64,000 bases of DNA from Phytoseiulus persimilis. Taxonomy: Eukaryota > Arthropoda > Arachnida > Mesostigmata > Phytoseiidae. The DNA lies in contig CM075101.1 of assembly GCA_037576195.1 (NCBI GenBank), forward strand, positions 14,260,001-14,324,000, given 5' to 3'. The notes below the pieces were generated by a model. That model saw only the letters and a program-made list of their open reading frames with translations. It made no database searches and was not told the origin of the DNA. The first letter of the stretch is position 1. Each line of letters begins with the position of its first letter. The position numbers and the translations under genes were made by a program. Below, piece after piece: positions 33,725 to 47,400 of the stretch.

Positions 33725-33895
33725 TATTACCAGGAGTCATTATCGAAAGGGGAGAGGCCAAGGAGTCTCGCTGCCACCACATAGACGCGGTGGGTTGAGG
33801 TCCGACAAGCCAGATATTCGAACCCGAAACGAATGAGCCCGGAAATACCGGCTCAGTGGCATCAAGGTTCCGTTTCGTTCCGTCGATCTGTACCG

Positions 33896-34060
33896 TTGTG
33901 AGACTCGATCGTCGTGACCGATCTCACCGTACGCTCTCGAGTCCAGGAAGATGGTTGCGGGATCGATCTGATCATACTTTCCAGAGTCCAGGGAGGTGGA
34001 TCCGGGTTCGGTCTGACCATACTTCTCTAGGTCCATGGAGGTGATTCGGGGGTCGATGTG
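33896..34060 (-). repeat. 45-bp tandem repeat, about 3-4 units
   Basis: Units start at 33941, 33986 and 34031, exactly 45 bp apart, each beginning gtcca; a degenerate unit precedes them. Read on the minus strand they encode a 15-residue repeat of the type LDSGKYDQIDPATIF. It may be a minisatellite or part of a repetitive exon. Confidence 0.65.
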
Positions 34061-35213
34061 AGGTCTAGGAATTCCTACGAGAACCCGAGAGACTGTCCAC
34101 GAGACTCTACTAGGCCTCCAAGGGTCCGCAGATCTTGCGGATCCCGATTCGCGAGGTCTTTGCGGACCCTATGGATCCGCATCCGCTGTAAGGCCTGGAC
34201 TCTACGGGACCTGCGATTGCAAGCCACAAGACGAGCTCCTGAAACACACCATGAAGCGATTTGATGTCTAATTTCACTATCAATGTCGTGAAGTGGGAGC
34301 GGAATTCGAACCTCAGCGACGGTGGCGCCATCGAAACTGATCGTCCGGGGATCAGCAGCATAGCCAGTCCTCCTTTCTACGAGGCTTGCCACTTCCATCG
34401 GGGGAGGGAGGGGGGAGTGAATCCTCCGCAGGGCGCTGAAGTTCTCCGCACACGGGCACTTGACACAGGAAATATAAGAGCTATCTTCATATTCGGCAGA
34501 AGCTCTCTGAAGCCCTCTTCATTCGGCAGCAGATATCGTTTGCGTACGGGATTAGCCTGCAATGTAGCCGTGCTCCGATTCGGGGGTTTCTTTTCTCTGC
34601 CGCGAAAAACCATGGATTCTCTCCTCGTCCAATAAGCTCTGGACTCCGGTCTTACCGTTGATCCCAAGAGGTTGGATACCGAGACAGCGTGGGACACAAA
34701 ATTCAAAACGGGTAAAACTATGGGGAGGACGATCTCACGAATGCAAAGATCCTTCTCGGATCCGAAAGACTCAGTTCTCCATCGCAAATATGGCCGCAGA
34801 CATCGAACACACGTGGAGAAGACCATCTGAAACTTCGCTGTACATTTGCTCATACCCCTCTAAAATTTGGGATGTGTCTCATCCATCGAGACGTCTCATA
34901 GGCATGAATTCACGGTATTTCGAGTCCGTCTCGAACGCAGGGACACGCGGATGATACAAGTTGCGGCAACCTATCTGATTCCGGTGCCGCATGTTGACGA
35001 CTCACACAAGCCCCTCCATGGAGATAAAGAGAAATGGAAATAAAATACTTTTGAACTGAACTCGAAGATGCACATGTGTGTGAGTGATCTTGGTAGGAAT
35101 GAAGGCAAAATCTAAGATTCAATTTCCTTCCAGGACGCGTGGAGTATGTTCTTCGGGGTTGGTATCAAGCTCGAAGGCCGAGTCGGATCTAAAACGCTCA
35201 ACCAAGACGACCG
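34061..35213. other. No gene recognised
   Basis: Frames on both strands at 34110-34853 are open for up to 158 codons but not recognisable, and no splice chain was found. Confidence 0.3.
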
Positions 35214-35219
35214 AATAAA
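35214..35219 (+). terminator. Plus-strand AATAAA
   Basis: Canonical hexamer on the plus strand, 50-70 bp before two minus-strand signals; fits convergent transcript ends. Confidence 0.35.
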
Positions 35220-35264
35220 AAATGACGCATTCGTTTTGTTTGTTGGCAAACATTGTTAAAAAAA

Positions 35265-35289
35265 TTTATTCGATGGGTTTTCTTTTATT
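35265..35289 (-). terminator. Two minus-strand AATAAA signals
   Basis: Minus-strand AATAAA occurs at 35265-35270 and 35284-35289. These are candidates for the end of a very long sodium-channel 3' UTR or of another minus-strand transcript. Confidence 0.3.
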
Positions 35290-36027
35290 TACATTCATAT
35301 GCAGTACAAACTGTATAGTGTCATCATGCTTAGAAAAGCGAAAAAGCAAAAACCATTTCGTAGACGTTTCCGGATAACACTATAATCAATACCATCTTAA
35401 TCATGATAAACTACAGCCGTCGCACAGCCCGCCGTTCTCAGGCGGCGGCGTGAGTGCCGGGCCTTCACCGGAGTATAGCTCTCCGGTGGAGACGCGACTT
35501 GTGTTCAAGAGCCGATTTTGTCAAGTTTCTCTCGAAATCGCAGATCTTTCGGAGTCGAGCCTTCAGCAATAACCTGGTATTGCGTGATTCAATCCTCTCC
35601 TGTTTCGTGTCGTGTCATTTCATAGCAGATTGTTTTCGAGTGTTCGTCTTGGGAATTTGTCTGTTCCTGCGAAGGGTTACAAGGAAACCCAGCGCGACGC
35701 TCCTCAGAAGATCTGGAGGAAACGCGCCGGCGTGACATTCTTGATTCCGAGATTTCTCCCCGAAACAATCATCTGAATGATTTGTTCCATGTTTTAGACG
35801 ACGTTATAAAGCGAGGAAATTTAGTTGGTTGATCTGAGTTCATTGTTGTTTGTCTGTAATCTGGACGCGTGGCGTGAGTTGATTGATTGGTTAGTTGGTT
35901 GCGAGGGGTATCGACTGTCCAATTCCGTTTGGAAATGATTCAAGTCGTTCTTATTCCTTCTTCCTCCCGCCCAGAATCGGCTTTGATTCAAATATTTATC
36001 AGTGGCAAGGTAAATTTTCTACACCGT

Positions 36028-36132
36028 AATATTATTATTATCATTATTGTTGATGTTATCATCATTCTCATCGATTTCAATTGCCATCATTATTGTTATC
36101 AATACCATAATTATAATTATTGTTGTGTTGTT
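36028..36132 (+). repeat. Degenerate ATT/ATC/GTT microsatellite
   Basis: Trinucleotide-like runs (attattatta, tcatcat, ttgttgtgttgttg) with interruptions over about 100 bp. Confidence 0.7.
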
Positions 36133-37612
36133 GTTTGCGACATCAAGTGACTTATTTACGGTCTTCATGTTGCTTGTTGTCTTTGTAGTTGATGTTTCCC
36201 TCAATCATTGAACTGTATTCGCTGCGCCTCCGTAGCATAGTCAAGTAGTAATGATAACTAGAAGTGGTCAACTAGTGCTCTGATGTTTGTCCAAAGACCA
36301 GCGGAGCGGGCAGGCATAGGGAACCGGGACCCCAGTCGCCCGTCGTCATTGACGCCGACGCTCAAAATACCGCGCGGACGGTCAAGACTGATTTCGGCTG
36401 AACCAGACAGTCAACAAGGAACAAAAAACACTTCGACTCGAAGGTTTCTGAGAGCTCCTGTGACGAGTACGAACTTGCCTCCAGCGGTCAACAGCATCTA
36501 TGGAAGATGTGGTCCACGGGGGTCTGCATACCCCCGAGCCCATGTTCTACTTTTTGGTTTGCGCTGCGCCAGCTGGAGCCGGTATTAGTTCGCGTTTGCG
36601 GTCACTTGGGAGTTCGACGATCGAGCAGTGTTTGTCACTGGTGGGTTCAAACGGTTCCCCGGGCTCAATCTATTCTAAAAAACTCACAACCTCCTGCCGT
36701 CCAGGTCAAGCTAGCATCTAAACAGCTATGTAGTAGACGACATTGTTAAGGAACAACAGCGAGCTCGATTCATTCGCGGTTCGTCATCACCATTGCGATG
36801 AATTCGGGAGAACTCCAGATGAAGTTCTCTGCAAGTATCACTAGGCACCGGACCAGCTGTATCGGGCTTGATTGCACCGCCGGACAGCCCCCGAAAACTT
36901 TTTGGGTTTCCCGCACGAAAAAATCTGTGGCAGCCTTTCGGTGCTTAATGGGTCCTACCGGGCGCGTGCACCGACCGGGGAACGGGCACTCGCACAAGTC
37001 GGGCACGTCTCCGCTTCCATTCGTAAGTTCAAGTGTTGGCTGGCTGGCAAAATGTATGCGTCAGCGCCGAGGAGAAATAGTCTCGGACTTAGTCAAGTTG
37101 CGAGTAGTAGACAACGTCTGCCTCAAGGCGCTAATCCGTTCAAGAACTACAATTCCTTACGATAGAACACCATCATCGACGTATCAAATATTCTGCCCGA
37201 TGCAGACGTGTGAAAAGGCGGTTAGACAGCGTTCAAAAGACGTCAGCTCTCAGCTGTCTCCAGCTTCAAGCTGGTGAACCTGGATTTAACCCGCACAGTT
37301 TCTGAGAGAGAGATAGAGACATGAATCAGTACACAGCCAGTTCATTAAGCTGCATGATCTAGTGCATCTAATATACAAACTGGATCCGGCAGTCCGCCTC
37401 CGCGGCTTGAGTCATCCCAAAAATGAAACCTACGGTTTCCGCACTTAGCAAGGATGAACCCGAATCGAACAACTCCAAGTAGTGCCGCGCTCAATTCCTC
37501 CAGGACGGATGATGGCAGACTGCCTCGATCTCTGCAATTGCTGTTTCTGCTGCGGCGGCGGCTGCCATTGCTGCCTAAGACGGTTCTCGCTGGCGTTTTG
37601 CGGAGTACTTAG

Positions 37613-37856
37613 CGATCATCGGTGGTCTTCGGCGAGTTGCTGAAGAGTTCTTCGGCATACCGATCGATAACTTTCCCTGATGACCCACCGAAGATCGTAG
37701 CCGGGGATCCGCTTTACTATTATTATGCGAAAGAGATCCATGAGAATATTTGGAGCAGTCATTGTAGTTTGGACAACTACAAAGGGTGTCACGGCAAAAG
37801 TTTTGATGAGCAGACAATCGCGTCCTGCTACAACGAAAAAAGCCCCGTCTCCTCAG
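37613..37856 (+). CDS. Possible exon of an unidentified gene
   Basis: Open from an acceptor (tacttag) to a donor (cctcag/gtagca). The frame reads PPKIVAGDPLYYYYAKEIHE, then NIWSSHCSLDNYKGCHGKSF, with several Cys. Codon use is coding-like. No partner exon or family was recognised. Confidence 0.28.
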
Positions 37857-38312
37857 GTAGCAGAAGGGAGAGGATGATTTTCAGCGACGTGAATCCGTCG
37901 AAAATTTGAGGGCAAGCCTCATAGTTGGGGTGCATCGATCCAAACTGATGCAAAAAAGTCAGAGGTCGACGGGAGACTGATTTCGTCGTCGAAAAGGCAG
38001 AACAAAACGGATATTAATGGAATGCATTTCGGATGAGAAGAACGACAAACACTCCTGTTCGTTCAATTTCGAGGAGCATAACTCTCTTCTTCTTCACGAA
38101 TCCTTATCCGTCTGGATCCATTAGCGGAACGGAATGCGTGTCACAGATTCACACGATTCAGGAACGTATCTCGTAACCGAGAACCTTTCCGACAGCTCGA
38201 TTCAGGTTGCAAGGCCGAAACCAGAGCCGACGGTCAATCATTTTGACGATTGCCTCATATAAGCAGGAATATCAGGTGAAGATCCGGACTCCTGCTCGGA
38301 GGGGTTACAAAC

Positions 38313-38376
38313 ATGAAAATCGATAACACGTTAGTTGTTGTTTGGGTTTTGATGTGTCCAGCAAAAGTCGCCGGTG
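38313..38376 (+). CDS. Possible signal-peptide exon
   Basis: ATG followed by MKIDNTLVVVWVLMCPAKVA and a phase-1 donor (gtatat). This resembles the first exon of the secreted paralogs in design, but no following exon was identified. Confidence 0.22.
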
Positions 38377-41300
38377 GTATATATCAGACGTCGCAACTGT
38401 CGTGTGTGTATCCACGATCTCGGTCCCTTCATCATGAACCCAAGCATCGTTCTCGACCCTATCGTTGTTCTCATCATCGCCGAGATGATCGAAATTGTCA
38501 ATATCAAGACGATCTATAAGAATAGTCATAAATATTCTCGTTTGATTCGAAGATCTGCAGAACACCGAAGCTCTTCTGCATGAACTTGATAATATAAAGT
38601 CTATGTAAGCGAGCAGCAAGAAGCACTAACCGGTTCTCCACAGGACGACAATCGCAGTTTCAATGGATCGTTGTCGCCGAGGGAATTTTATGTTTGTCGA
38701 AGTCACGGTGCTCAAATGGGTTTTCACAACCACTACTATCGTATGTCCCTAAAGTGTTCACTTGCCTCTCTCTCTCACGCTGTCGCTTCTCGTATCTAAC
38801 CGAGAATATCTTCTGGTTAGCTTTAACAGGACAGGTCAGGACAAGAACTTGCGGCCGAAACGGCACTTCGGAGGCCCCTATTTCGCTCGCTCATCGGAGA
38901 GCGCTAGTAGTTCCTCTCTTTCTCTCTCTCAGTCAGATGCTGCACCAGCAATGCGTATTCAATCAATGACTACTGCCCGCTCAGTCGTGATTCGTGTTGG
39001 TCGAGTAGGCATGACGGGATTTCGATACCCCGTTTCGTCTCGCTTGGCTGGTAAATCTACCGAGAGCTTCAGACGACCGTATTTGCCTCCATAAGGTCTT
39101 CCCACGGTGCTCAGAACATATACTCCAGTTCGTGGCCTCCCGCACTGGGAGAGGGAGTCCTAAGGTCGATGCGGATAGCTTGCGTTAGGGCGAATTTCAC
39201 AAACTATTCCTCGTGTTCATTTGTCAGTCTGTGGGTCTACTTGTTTAGTAAGTATTCGCCTCTTCGGACTATCTGCTCAATGTTCCTTAATTACTGCTGT
39301 CGTCTTCGATTCCACGATGTTCGTTAGTTCTCTTGTTACACAAGATGAATTTACAACGCGTCCTTGAAATGGACGATATCCAGTTATCTCTCCTAAAAAC
39401 CACACTGACCGAGGGCAGCCCAAAGAGTCCAAAATCACTAACCAGAACTAGCACGTCAACTGGATGCGGGTGCGGCTCGCTCATCCCGCAGATCCAGCCC
39501 AAGTCAAAGCATAGAAAGAGTTGGGCGCACCTCATTTGGTGGTCTCGAACAAATATATTGAGTATTTCTGGTTAAGTTGTTATTATGTTGATTCGTGATC
39601 ACCTTCATCATCGGTGTAGCTTAGCGAAACACTCGAGCCTCTATCGTAGTTCATCAGAGTTCATACTCTCCAACATTGGATATTTTTCGGTTCGAGATTC
39701 CACTTGATCCGCATTCTTGCTCGTTCGCTCATCTAATCATTCGGTCATAATTCTAGACTCTATGATGGATCATTCATCGAGGACCACTCGTACTATCCCG
39801 CATTCAGCATCATCAACCAACCAATCAGTGAGTCAATGAATTGCTCCAAGCAGTCATACGGGCAAGATGAACGAGAGCATTGTGTGAGGATCACGTCGCT
39901 CGCTATCGTTCTGTGTTCACGTGACTCAACCACGTGAGTCAGCTAGCTCGAGTTATCGAGTGTAAACCCGCGCCGTCAGCATACCGCAAAACGCTCATTT
40001 GCACCACATGGAGAAAATGGTTGAATGCCCCTGCTTAGAGGCATTGCAATGTTTGTTGTCGGCTTCATTGTTCGGCGGAGAGAACCATCGACTTCAAATC
40101 ATTGCAGGTGTTGTCGTTGTCGTCATTCACACTTGCGCGATGGAGGAGTTTCACAGTATCGCAGCCATCTTTGTTTCATCGGGTCTCGCTCAGGTTATCT
40201 CATTGTCGGGTAGGTTGAAAGCCGGTTCTCTCTCACACTTCATTTGTTTGATTCTATCTCGTCGGTGTATATGAATATTTAGGTTGTTCAAAACCATCTG
40301 ATAGAAAGATAGAGTTCGAAATATCGTGAGGTTTCGTCAACTTATACCTTGTGTCAAAACATTCCGCTCTCATCGATTTCTGTTCCTTGTGGGTGGGATG
40401 TTGTTGGTGTCTCAGTTACTCAATTAGTTAAACTTGCATATATTGCTCTTGCGTCTCCACTCAACGTCTCGCATATCGAATTCTGGGATAAATTCGTTAT
40501 CGATCGCTTCAGATTACAATTAATAATGTTCTTGAAGCTTCAAATGTCTCATCATCATCATAATCATTCATTAATCATCAAATCAACAGTTGTAACTTTC
40601 CCTTAGAATTCTTGTGCTGGAGTCGTCTGTTGATACTGTTCTCATCGGTTATTCAGTCGATGATATTGTCGTAATCCTTTCATAGTGAAATTGTTGGAGA
40701 GATGTTGTTGTAGGTGTAGCATTACTGTTATTGTTGTTGATTCACAGCTGTTTGGTCCGTGATGTTGGTTTGTTCTCTCGGTAGTGTCTCATAGCTGCTG
40801 TAGCTGATGTTATCGGAGAGTTCGGAGGATTTCGATCCGATTGATTTCTAGCCAGCGTTCCTCTGGATTGAGGCTACGCCAGCAAGATATAAAGTTCAAC
40901 TGAACGAAGACGTCGTCCTGGTTCGAATCACAACGGAATGATACGACGGTGTAAACACGCACGCACTGTTAATTACTACAGCTGGAAATCGCTCGATACC
41001 TCCGACCATTGAACTCTGTTGAAATAAGTACGAATCTGGGTCGTCGGCAGCGGTTTCGGTTGGGAATTGAGTAGCTTTCACTCGAGTCAACGAGATTCTC
41101 TTGTCTGAATCCGAGTCCGAAATCACGAATGCCAGTATCGTTAAAGGGAAAGGGATTGGATCGTAGATTATGGAAGGCTCTTGATCTTTTAAAAAATCCT
41201 GCAGATTAGAAGTTTTGGATCCATTTGTGGAATACATTAGTGAGAAAGTGATTTTAAGCTCTTTTGTTCATCTCCTCAATGATGGGCGTGGTGAGTTGTT

Positions 41301-44300
41301 TGGTCGAGATGGACGGACCGACTCCCTCGGCTAATAAAGCCGAAGTGGCCAGTTGCCCGATCCTTCGTGAATGGTGCAATCATTCGAAAGTTGGGAACGA
41401 AGTGCTTTGAGTTTATAGTCATGTTCATCAAGTTCGAGTATGAATGTCGTGGGGGGCGTCACTTGAAGTCTATAGATTCTTTCGAGTTGAAGAGTAGACA
41501 GTTCAGGAAATACGAAAAATACCGCATTCCGATTTCAGTCAGTTCATGGGTGCATGTTTCACCTGTCATATGAGTTTTTCTTTCCTCCCTCGCGGTGAGC
41601 GACATTTTTGCTCCAGATCGGCGGCCAACGAAGGCAACCGACCATAGCAAAACTTCAAGGCGAAAAAAAAGTTCGATTTTCTGAACAACTTGGCTGGGAT
41701 ACTATTATGTCAGAGAGCTGCTGTCAAAGTTCTTTGTTGGTCGCGTTTGGGTTGTTGCTGTTGTTTTAATTCAAGACATGGGGTCTGCTCTTAGTCACTT
41801 TTCCTTCTTCTTTCGGTTATCTCCCTTTGAACAACCATACTGGATGGAGGTGTTGATTTCGTTGGTCGTTGCCGGTCGTCGAGACTGCTTACTAATGAGG
41901 CTCGATAAGCTTCCGTTAAACGACCTCTGCTTACGGTTTGTTCGTCGATTTCACGGCTTGTTTGCGTTTCAAGTTAGGCTGATTCTCTAAGTTCAAAGTC
42001 GAAGCATTCGCTTGCTCACTTCCACCAACTGTTTCAGGGGAGTGTTTCAAGCTTGGTGTAAGTTTCAAGCTTTAGACTCGATAACGAGTCGGTCGGAGCC
42101 ATATGTTGCTGTAGTTGTAAGGCGGCCGCTGCTGTTGCAACTATAATGCACGTTTTCAGATGTCTCGACGACAGAGAGAGTAAAGTCTTCCTTGTAACAG
42201 TTGTGATGGTAAAGGTTAGTCTGGGAATCAGTTGGGGTAATTGGTTTACTCTGAGCAATTGGAAAGGGGATCGATTCCTCAATAGAGGAGGGAGAGGAAA
42301 CTTGAGGAAGCGGGTGAGGGAGACTCGGGAAGCGAATCAGCATCGGGAATTCAGTGGTTCCGGTTTATCTGTACGCGGGAAGGTTCTGGGGTCAGGGGTT
42401 TCGGGTTGTTGGGTCGTTGATGGGTTCTGGGTTGAGCGGTTGAAGGGACGAGGAAGGTTGGAATGCTCGAATCGTTACGATTAACAATAGGATCGCCGCG
42501 TTCTGGGAATTACTCACTGGGAATTACACTGCTGTTGTCTTTCCGTAGCCAGCTAACAACTGTTCGAGTTGGATGGTGTGAAACCGTTCGGAAATTTGGG
42601 AAATCGGATGAAACCAACTCGGGACTCTTATCGAAATACTGGAGAGGAAAAATCTTGAGAAGATCGAAACAGTTTGTTTACGCGGCTCGTTGATCGTTTG
42701 TAGGAATTTCGGAAGAGAAATCCAACCATAAGCACGTTGCTAGATACGAGGGGCTGGGTTGAGGAACGATTGCTCAAGGGGTTCGGGAACGGTGAGGTTC
42801 CGGGGCAGTGTGATCGATTTTCTTTTGGGGATGCTTCTTCCAATCTCAAATATTCGATAGGTGTTCTGTTACAATGAGAGATGAACACAGTTGAATCGTT
42901 GGGATGAATGAGAGATGGCACCATGGTTTGGAAAAATAGATACAGTGGATCATGTCGATTGGGTCGACGATGTAATGAGGGAACGTTCTTCGGCATGTTG
43001 TAGAAAGATTAACACCGTTGAAACCAAATCTGAGTCCTCATCTTCGGTCGCTTGCATTCTGATGCACTTCGGTGTAAAGGTTTGTAGAAACTCACAACCT
43101 CTCGCAGCAGCGCCGAAGTAATCCCCAATCCGTGGGATTTGGGAGGACAAGTTAGATTTGGTTTCAACAGAAAGCAAGCGTCTGCTAGCTTCCATTTCTT
43201 GTTTCATGAGATAGGTATGCGTTTTCACGTCAGTTTCCTCGTATTCACTCTTCTATGTTCTTCATAGTCTGTATGCTGTCGACGATCTTCGTTCGTTTGT
43301 TTTATGATCTTACGTTTGGAGCACGGCGTAGTGGAGTGTGTTGTACCGGTCGACCGACCTCTTCAGGGCGACTGCAAGCCCTTAAACCCTATACTGGTTT
43401 CCTGTGATTTGCTGTTTATGATTAGATGTTTCTGTGATGTGATATTGGTTTCCGTTCATGTCCGACTACTTCCATGATCGAATCAACTCGCGTCTAACAC
43501 GCATTCGGAATGTTTCCATCACATAGCACCAATCGAATATTCATTCCTACGAGTGATACTTTCTTCCTAATCAGCCACAGGTTCCTCATCCCAATGACGA
43601 GGCCTGGAATGGAGAGGCCCAATGGCTCCTAGTTTCAAGAGAACTGCGACCAATGCTGTGCATTTGATAATCAATGGTCGTTTGGAATAATGGCGATGGG
43701 GCAACTTCCAGAGTTTTGAGGAAGGCATCGCGCATATAGCGCCCCATCCTTGTCGTTCGGAATGTCAATACTTTCGAATTTCTCCAATTCGGAGGGTTGA
43801 AATGAGAGGAAGGACGTCGCCCAGATCAGCGATATCAGAGTATCGGGCACGGTAGCTACTCAGGGCTCAGAGAGGCGCGGAACATATGAACAGACCCCAG
43901 AGCAAGCAGGCCGCGCGTGTCGCAGTTCTCTTGAAATGGTAGTAAGTATTTTCCAAAGGGATGTCATGGGTTCATTACATTCAAAAGTACCCGTGACCGG
44001 TCCGTTGTCTCCTGCCAGTTAAGTTGGCGTACGAGTGAGAATATCCGTTGAGTTGTCGATTCGGCGATGACTTTGCCGCACCGAGAGCACAAAGCAAGTG
44101 GCATCGTGTGAACAATCCAATTCAGACGTGGAGGCCGAGCCATAGGAGGGGTAGGACCGGCAAGGCGGTAAATTTTCTCGGGAAGCATTGCCAGTTGCAT
44201 GTTTCAGAGACCGAGTGGGATATTGTGCCCTCGGTACTGCAGCTTGTGTCGTCTGGTGTACACTGCTATGCCTATCTGCGCCGAACAGATTCGATGGCCT

Positions 44301-44347
44301 TGGCGAATTCGTAGACAGACTCAATCACCGCTAAAATTACTTTGTTT

Positions 44348-44496
44348 CTATACTTGCGCGTCTGATCGAGTCGCGTCCTTGGGCGGAGTGGGTGATGGGC
44401 GGATAACCACCTTGGTCTTTGTGTCGTCTCCATCCACAACAACGATGGCGGTATCCTGGGCTCCTCCGGTCTCCTCATCCGAGTCGTCGTACTCAC
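44348..44496 (-). CDS. para: para terminal exon with stop codon
   Basis: Joins by phase 1 (acceptor tatcag). Acidic start [20 protein letters not shown], then [20 protein letters not shown] and TAG at 44348-44350. The end resembles the insect SRTADV terminus. Confidence 0.88.
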
Positions 44497-47400
44497 CTGA
44501 TAGAGTTCAAAACTTACTCCTCGACTCGGTTCAGTGAGGCGTCAATAATTCAGTCAAGCTCAGTGGCTATCAAATCCTGAAATGGACTTACCCTTGTATC
44601 TCCGCCATGAATGCTGGATAACTCGGGCGCAGTACTCTTGTCGCTGTCTGAGAAGTGTACTCGATACAGGTTCATAACCAGGTCGGTCAATATGTATAAC
44701 TGCTTCCGTTAGCTCCGGTGGTTCTTCGATCTGATGTCCTTTTCGAGCGAAGAAATCTTTCGTCAACGCATCGAGGATGTCGACGCAATATACCATATCT
44801 TCTTTGCAAATCGGGATGTCCAAGACGATCAACTTGTACTTGTTGGGCTTGGGTATCTGTAGCGGCTCTTCAAGGGCGTTAACAAAGTTCGACAAATGGG
44901 CGTAGGGTAGGTACTGGGTGCCCTTCGGGTCGAACTGCTGCCAGATCTCGTAGTACATATCATAGTCGTCATCTGTGAGACCCTCTTGAACGTCTTCGGT
45001 GGCTTGAGAATAATTTTCGAGAATGACGGCGATGTACATGTTGATTATGACCAAGAATGAGATGATCAGATAGCTGCAGAGGTATGCTACGGCGATGCCT
45101 TTCTTGCCGCAGTTCCCCTCGGTTTCGCCGTCTTCGTCGATGGTTGGCTCTTCGCAGTCTGTTTCGTCCATGATCGCAGCCAGGACGTCACTCCAACCCG
45201 CTGATGTGCACATTTGGAACAGGAGGATCATAGACTGTCCGAACGTTTCGAAGTTGAAGTTCTCATCCACGCCGTACCGATGTTTGACGTTCATAAAGAA
45301 TGACATGCCGAAGATCGCGTAGATGAACATCACGAGAAACAATAAAAGACAGATGTTGAATAAAGCAGGTAATGACATGGCAAGGGCAAACAGCAAGGTT
45401 CGTATTCCACGGGCGCCTTTAACGAGGCGCAACACTCGGCCCACCTTGACTACGCGCACCACTCGCAAAAGAGTGGGTGACACGAAGTACTTGGCGATTA
45501 GATCTTTGAGCACGGTTCCCAATATTGATAAAATTACGACGACGAAGTCGAACATGTTCCAGGGTTCTTTGAAGTAATGCCAGCGGAGCGCGAAGATTTT
45601 GAGCACGCACTCCGCGGTGAACACGGCGATGAAAAATATATTCAATCTCTCCAGAATCGATTCAAACAAGTCAGACTGCTGGTAGTGGTCCATTGCCATA
45701 ACCGTCATGTTGAGCACGATGAAGATCATAATTGCCATATCGAACATTTTGTTCGTTGTCAAATCGAATATCATTGCTTGAAGTTTGAACTGCAATGGAG
45801 AGATCGATCTCTGAGGACGGTGAGCGGAATGGATCGTTGACTTCGAAAATCTCTGACGCTTAGCTGTCGGAGAAACCCCTCATGAAATGGTACTTCTGAT
45901 TGGCGGCGAACTTACTCTTGGTCTCGGTATGGCTTTCGCGGGCTTTTTGGATCCCATTTTCTTCATTGCGTTGTAATACTTCTTCTGGTCTTCAGTCATG
46001 AACATCTCCAGAGATCCTCCGGCTTTCTTCTTTTGCTCATTGAAATTGTCAATGATGACTCCGATAAACAGATTGAGGGTGAAGAATGCTCCAAAAATTA
46101 TGAAGAACACGAAATACAGGTACATGTATATGTTGACTTCGTAGTCAGGTTGATCGTCTTTTGATTTAGAATCCGTAGCGTGAGCCATTATTTCGGTCCA
46201 ACCTTTGAACGTGGCCACTTGGAACAGGGCCAGGTATGCGTTGAGCACGTTGTCAAAATTGATCATGGGATTCTGCCATGTATAGTTGTTGTTTATGCAG
46301 GCCTCTTTATTTGGAATGAATGATGAGTTCAACTGGGTGCCATTCGCGTCTACACAGTGGTAGAACTTGCCCGCGAACATTTGCACTCCCATGATCGAGA
46401 AGATCAGCCAGAATATGAGACAGACCAGCAACACATTGAAGATGGCAGGAATGGCTTGGACTAGAGCATTGACTACGACCTGAAAAGCACGACCCAGAAG
46501 GCAAACATTAGAACGGTCGGGTAGTTTCGTGATATCCATTGCACACGCCCCCTCGAACATGGGGATCTGAGCTTGAGGTTGAGAACGGTTGCTTTATCTG
46601 CCAATCGACGACCGTTTATCGAAAGAAATGCACCGAAAATTTCGCAAAAATCACAAATCCGGAAAAGCCTCGAAAAATGCCAATCATCGGACGAGCTCGT
46701 TTCAGTTATGTGAGCCATGCAACAAGCTCGAAATTGCACATCTCACCGCTCCTCCATCCTATAACATGCTTGACATTCCATGCGGAGCGGCAGAAGCGAC
46801 TAATCATTCCTTCTGCTGTCGCACGACGTGAATGAAATTGTCGTTTAGTGGAAATTTATGGTGCTCCTTCTCTCACATGCCAGTTTTGATTTGTGCTGGT
46901 CACTTCCGTAAAATTTCAACCCACAAACAATGCTTAGTCTCCCTGAACTATGTACAAAACCCTCGTATCTAAATCTGGACCCTTTCATGATCTGACAGTA
47001 CTGTTCCCTTGGCTCTAAGAGTAGGTCAATCACTCAACAACGAACACCAAACCTGTTTTGGGCACCATAAATGCTTTGGATGTAGTCACTAAGGTATTCA
47101 CAGTAATCAAATAGGGGATTCTCCGAGATTGAAACAGGTGGAGCAGTATAGAGGAGTAGCATCAGCCAGGCCATAATGAAACCGTCCTATATCCTCGCTT
47201 TGCTCCAAGCTCCGACTTTGTTCACATACAGAAATCCTCACGGGAATGATAGAATTAACAGAACACGATCAATTGTTGCAACGAGCAACCCTTCCATAGA
47301 GAATCAGAACGCAACGTATCAAAAGAAGAAGTGCTCCGCAGAATGTTTCTCACAGTAGTACGTTGAAAGAATGAGCTGAATCTAGTCCAAGGAACGCTCA

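Larger units (their letters stand above)
35290..44347 (-). other. Long region downstream of para, possibly its 3' UTR
   Basis: No confident gene in 9 kb. Much of it (35.8-36.2 and 39.6-43.5 kb) is T/G-rich on the plus strand, that is CA/CAA-rich on the minus strand, as often seen in long arthropod UTRs. Two weak plus-strand exon candidates lie at 37613-37856 and 38313-38376. CT-rich runs occur at 38765-38776 and 38916-38933. Confidence 0.3.

Noticed and set aside
36798-37277. 159-codon plus-strand open frame with a GTAAGT donor at about 37021
   Set aside because: All three plus frames and one minus frame are open here because of base composition; no frame stood out and no family was recognised.
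40919-40929. tRNA B-box-like ggttcgaatc
   Set aside because: No A box or cloverleaf can be drawn around it.
44497-44591. Extra mini-exon of para between the last two exons
   Set aside because: A tttcag acceptor and a gtaagt-like donor flank it, but in the required phase it reads a stop codon (FDSH*). It could only be an alternative C-terminus.
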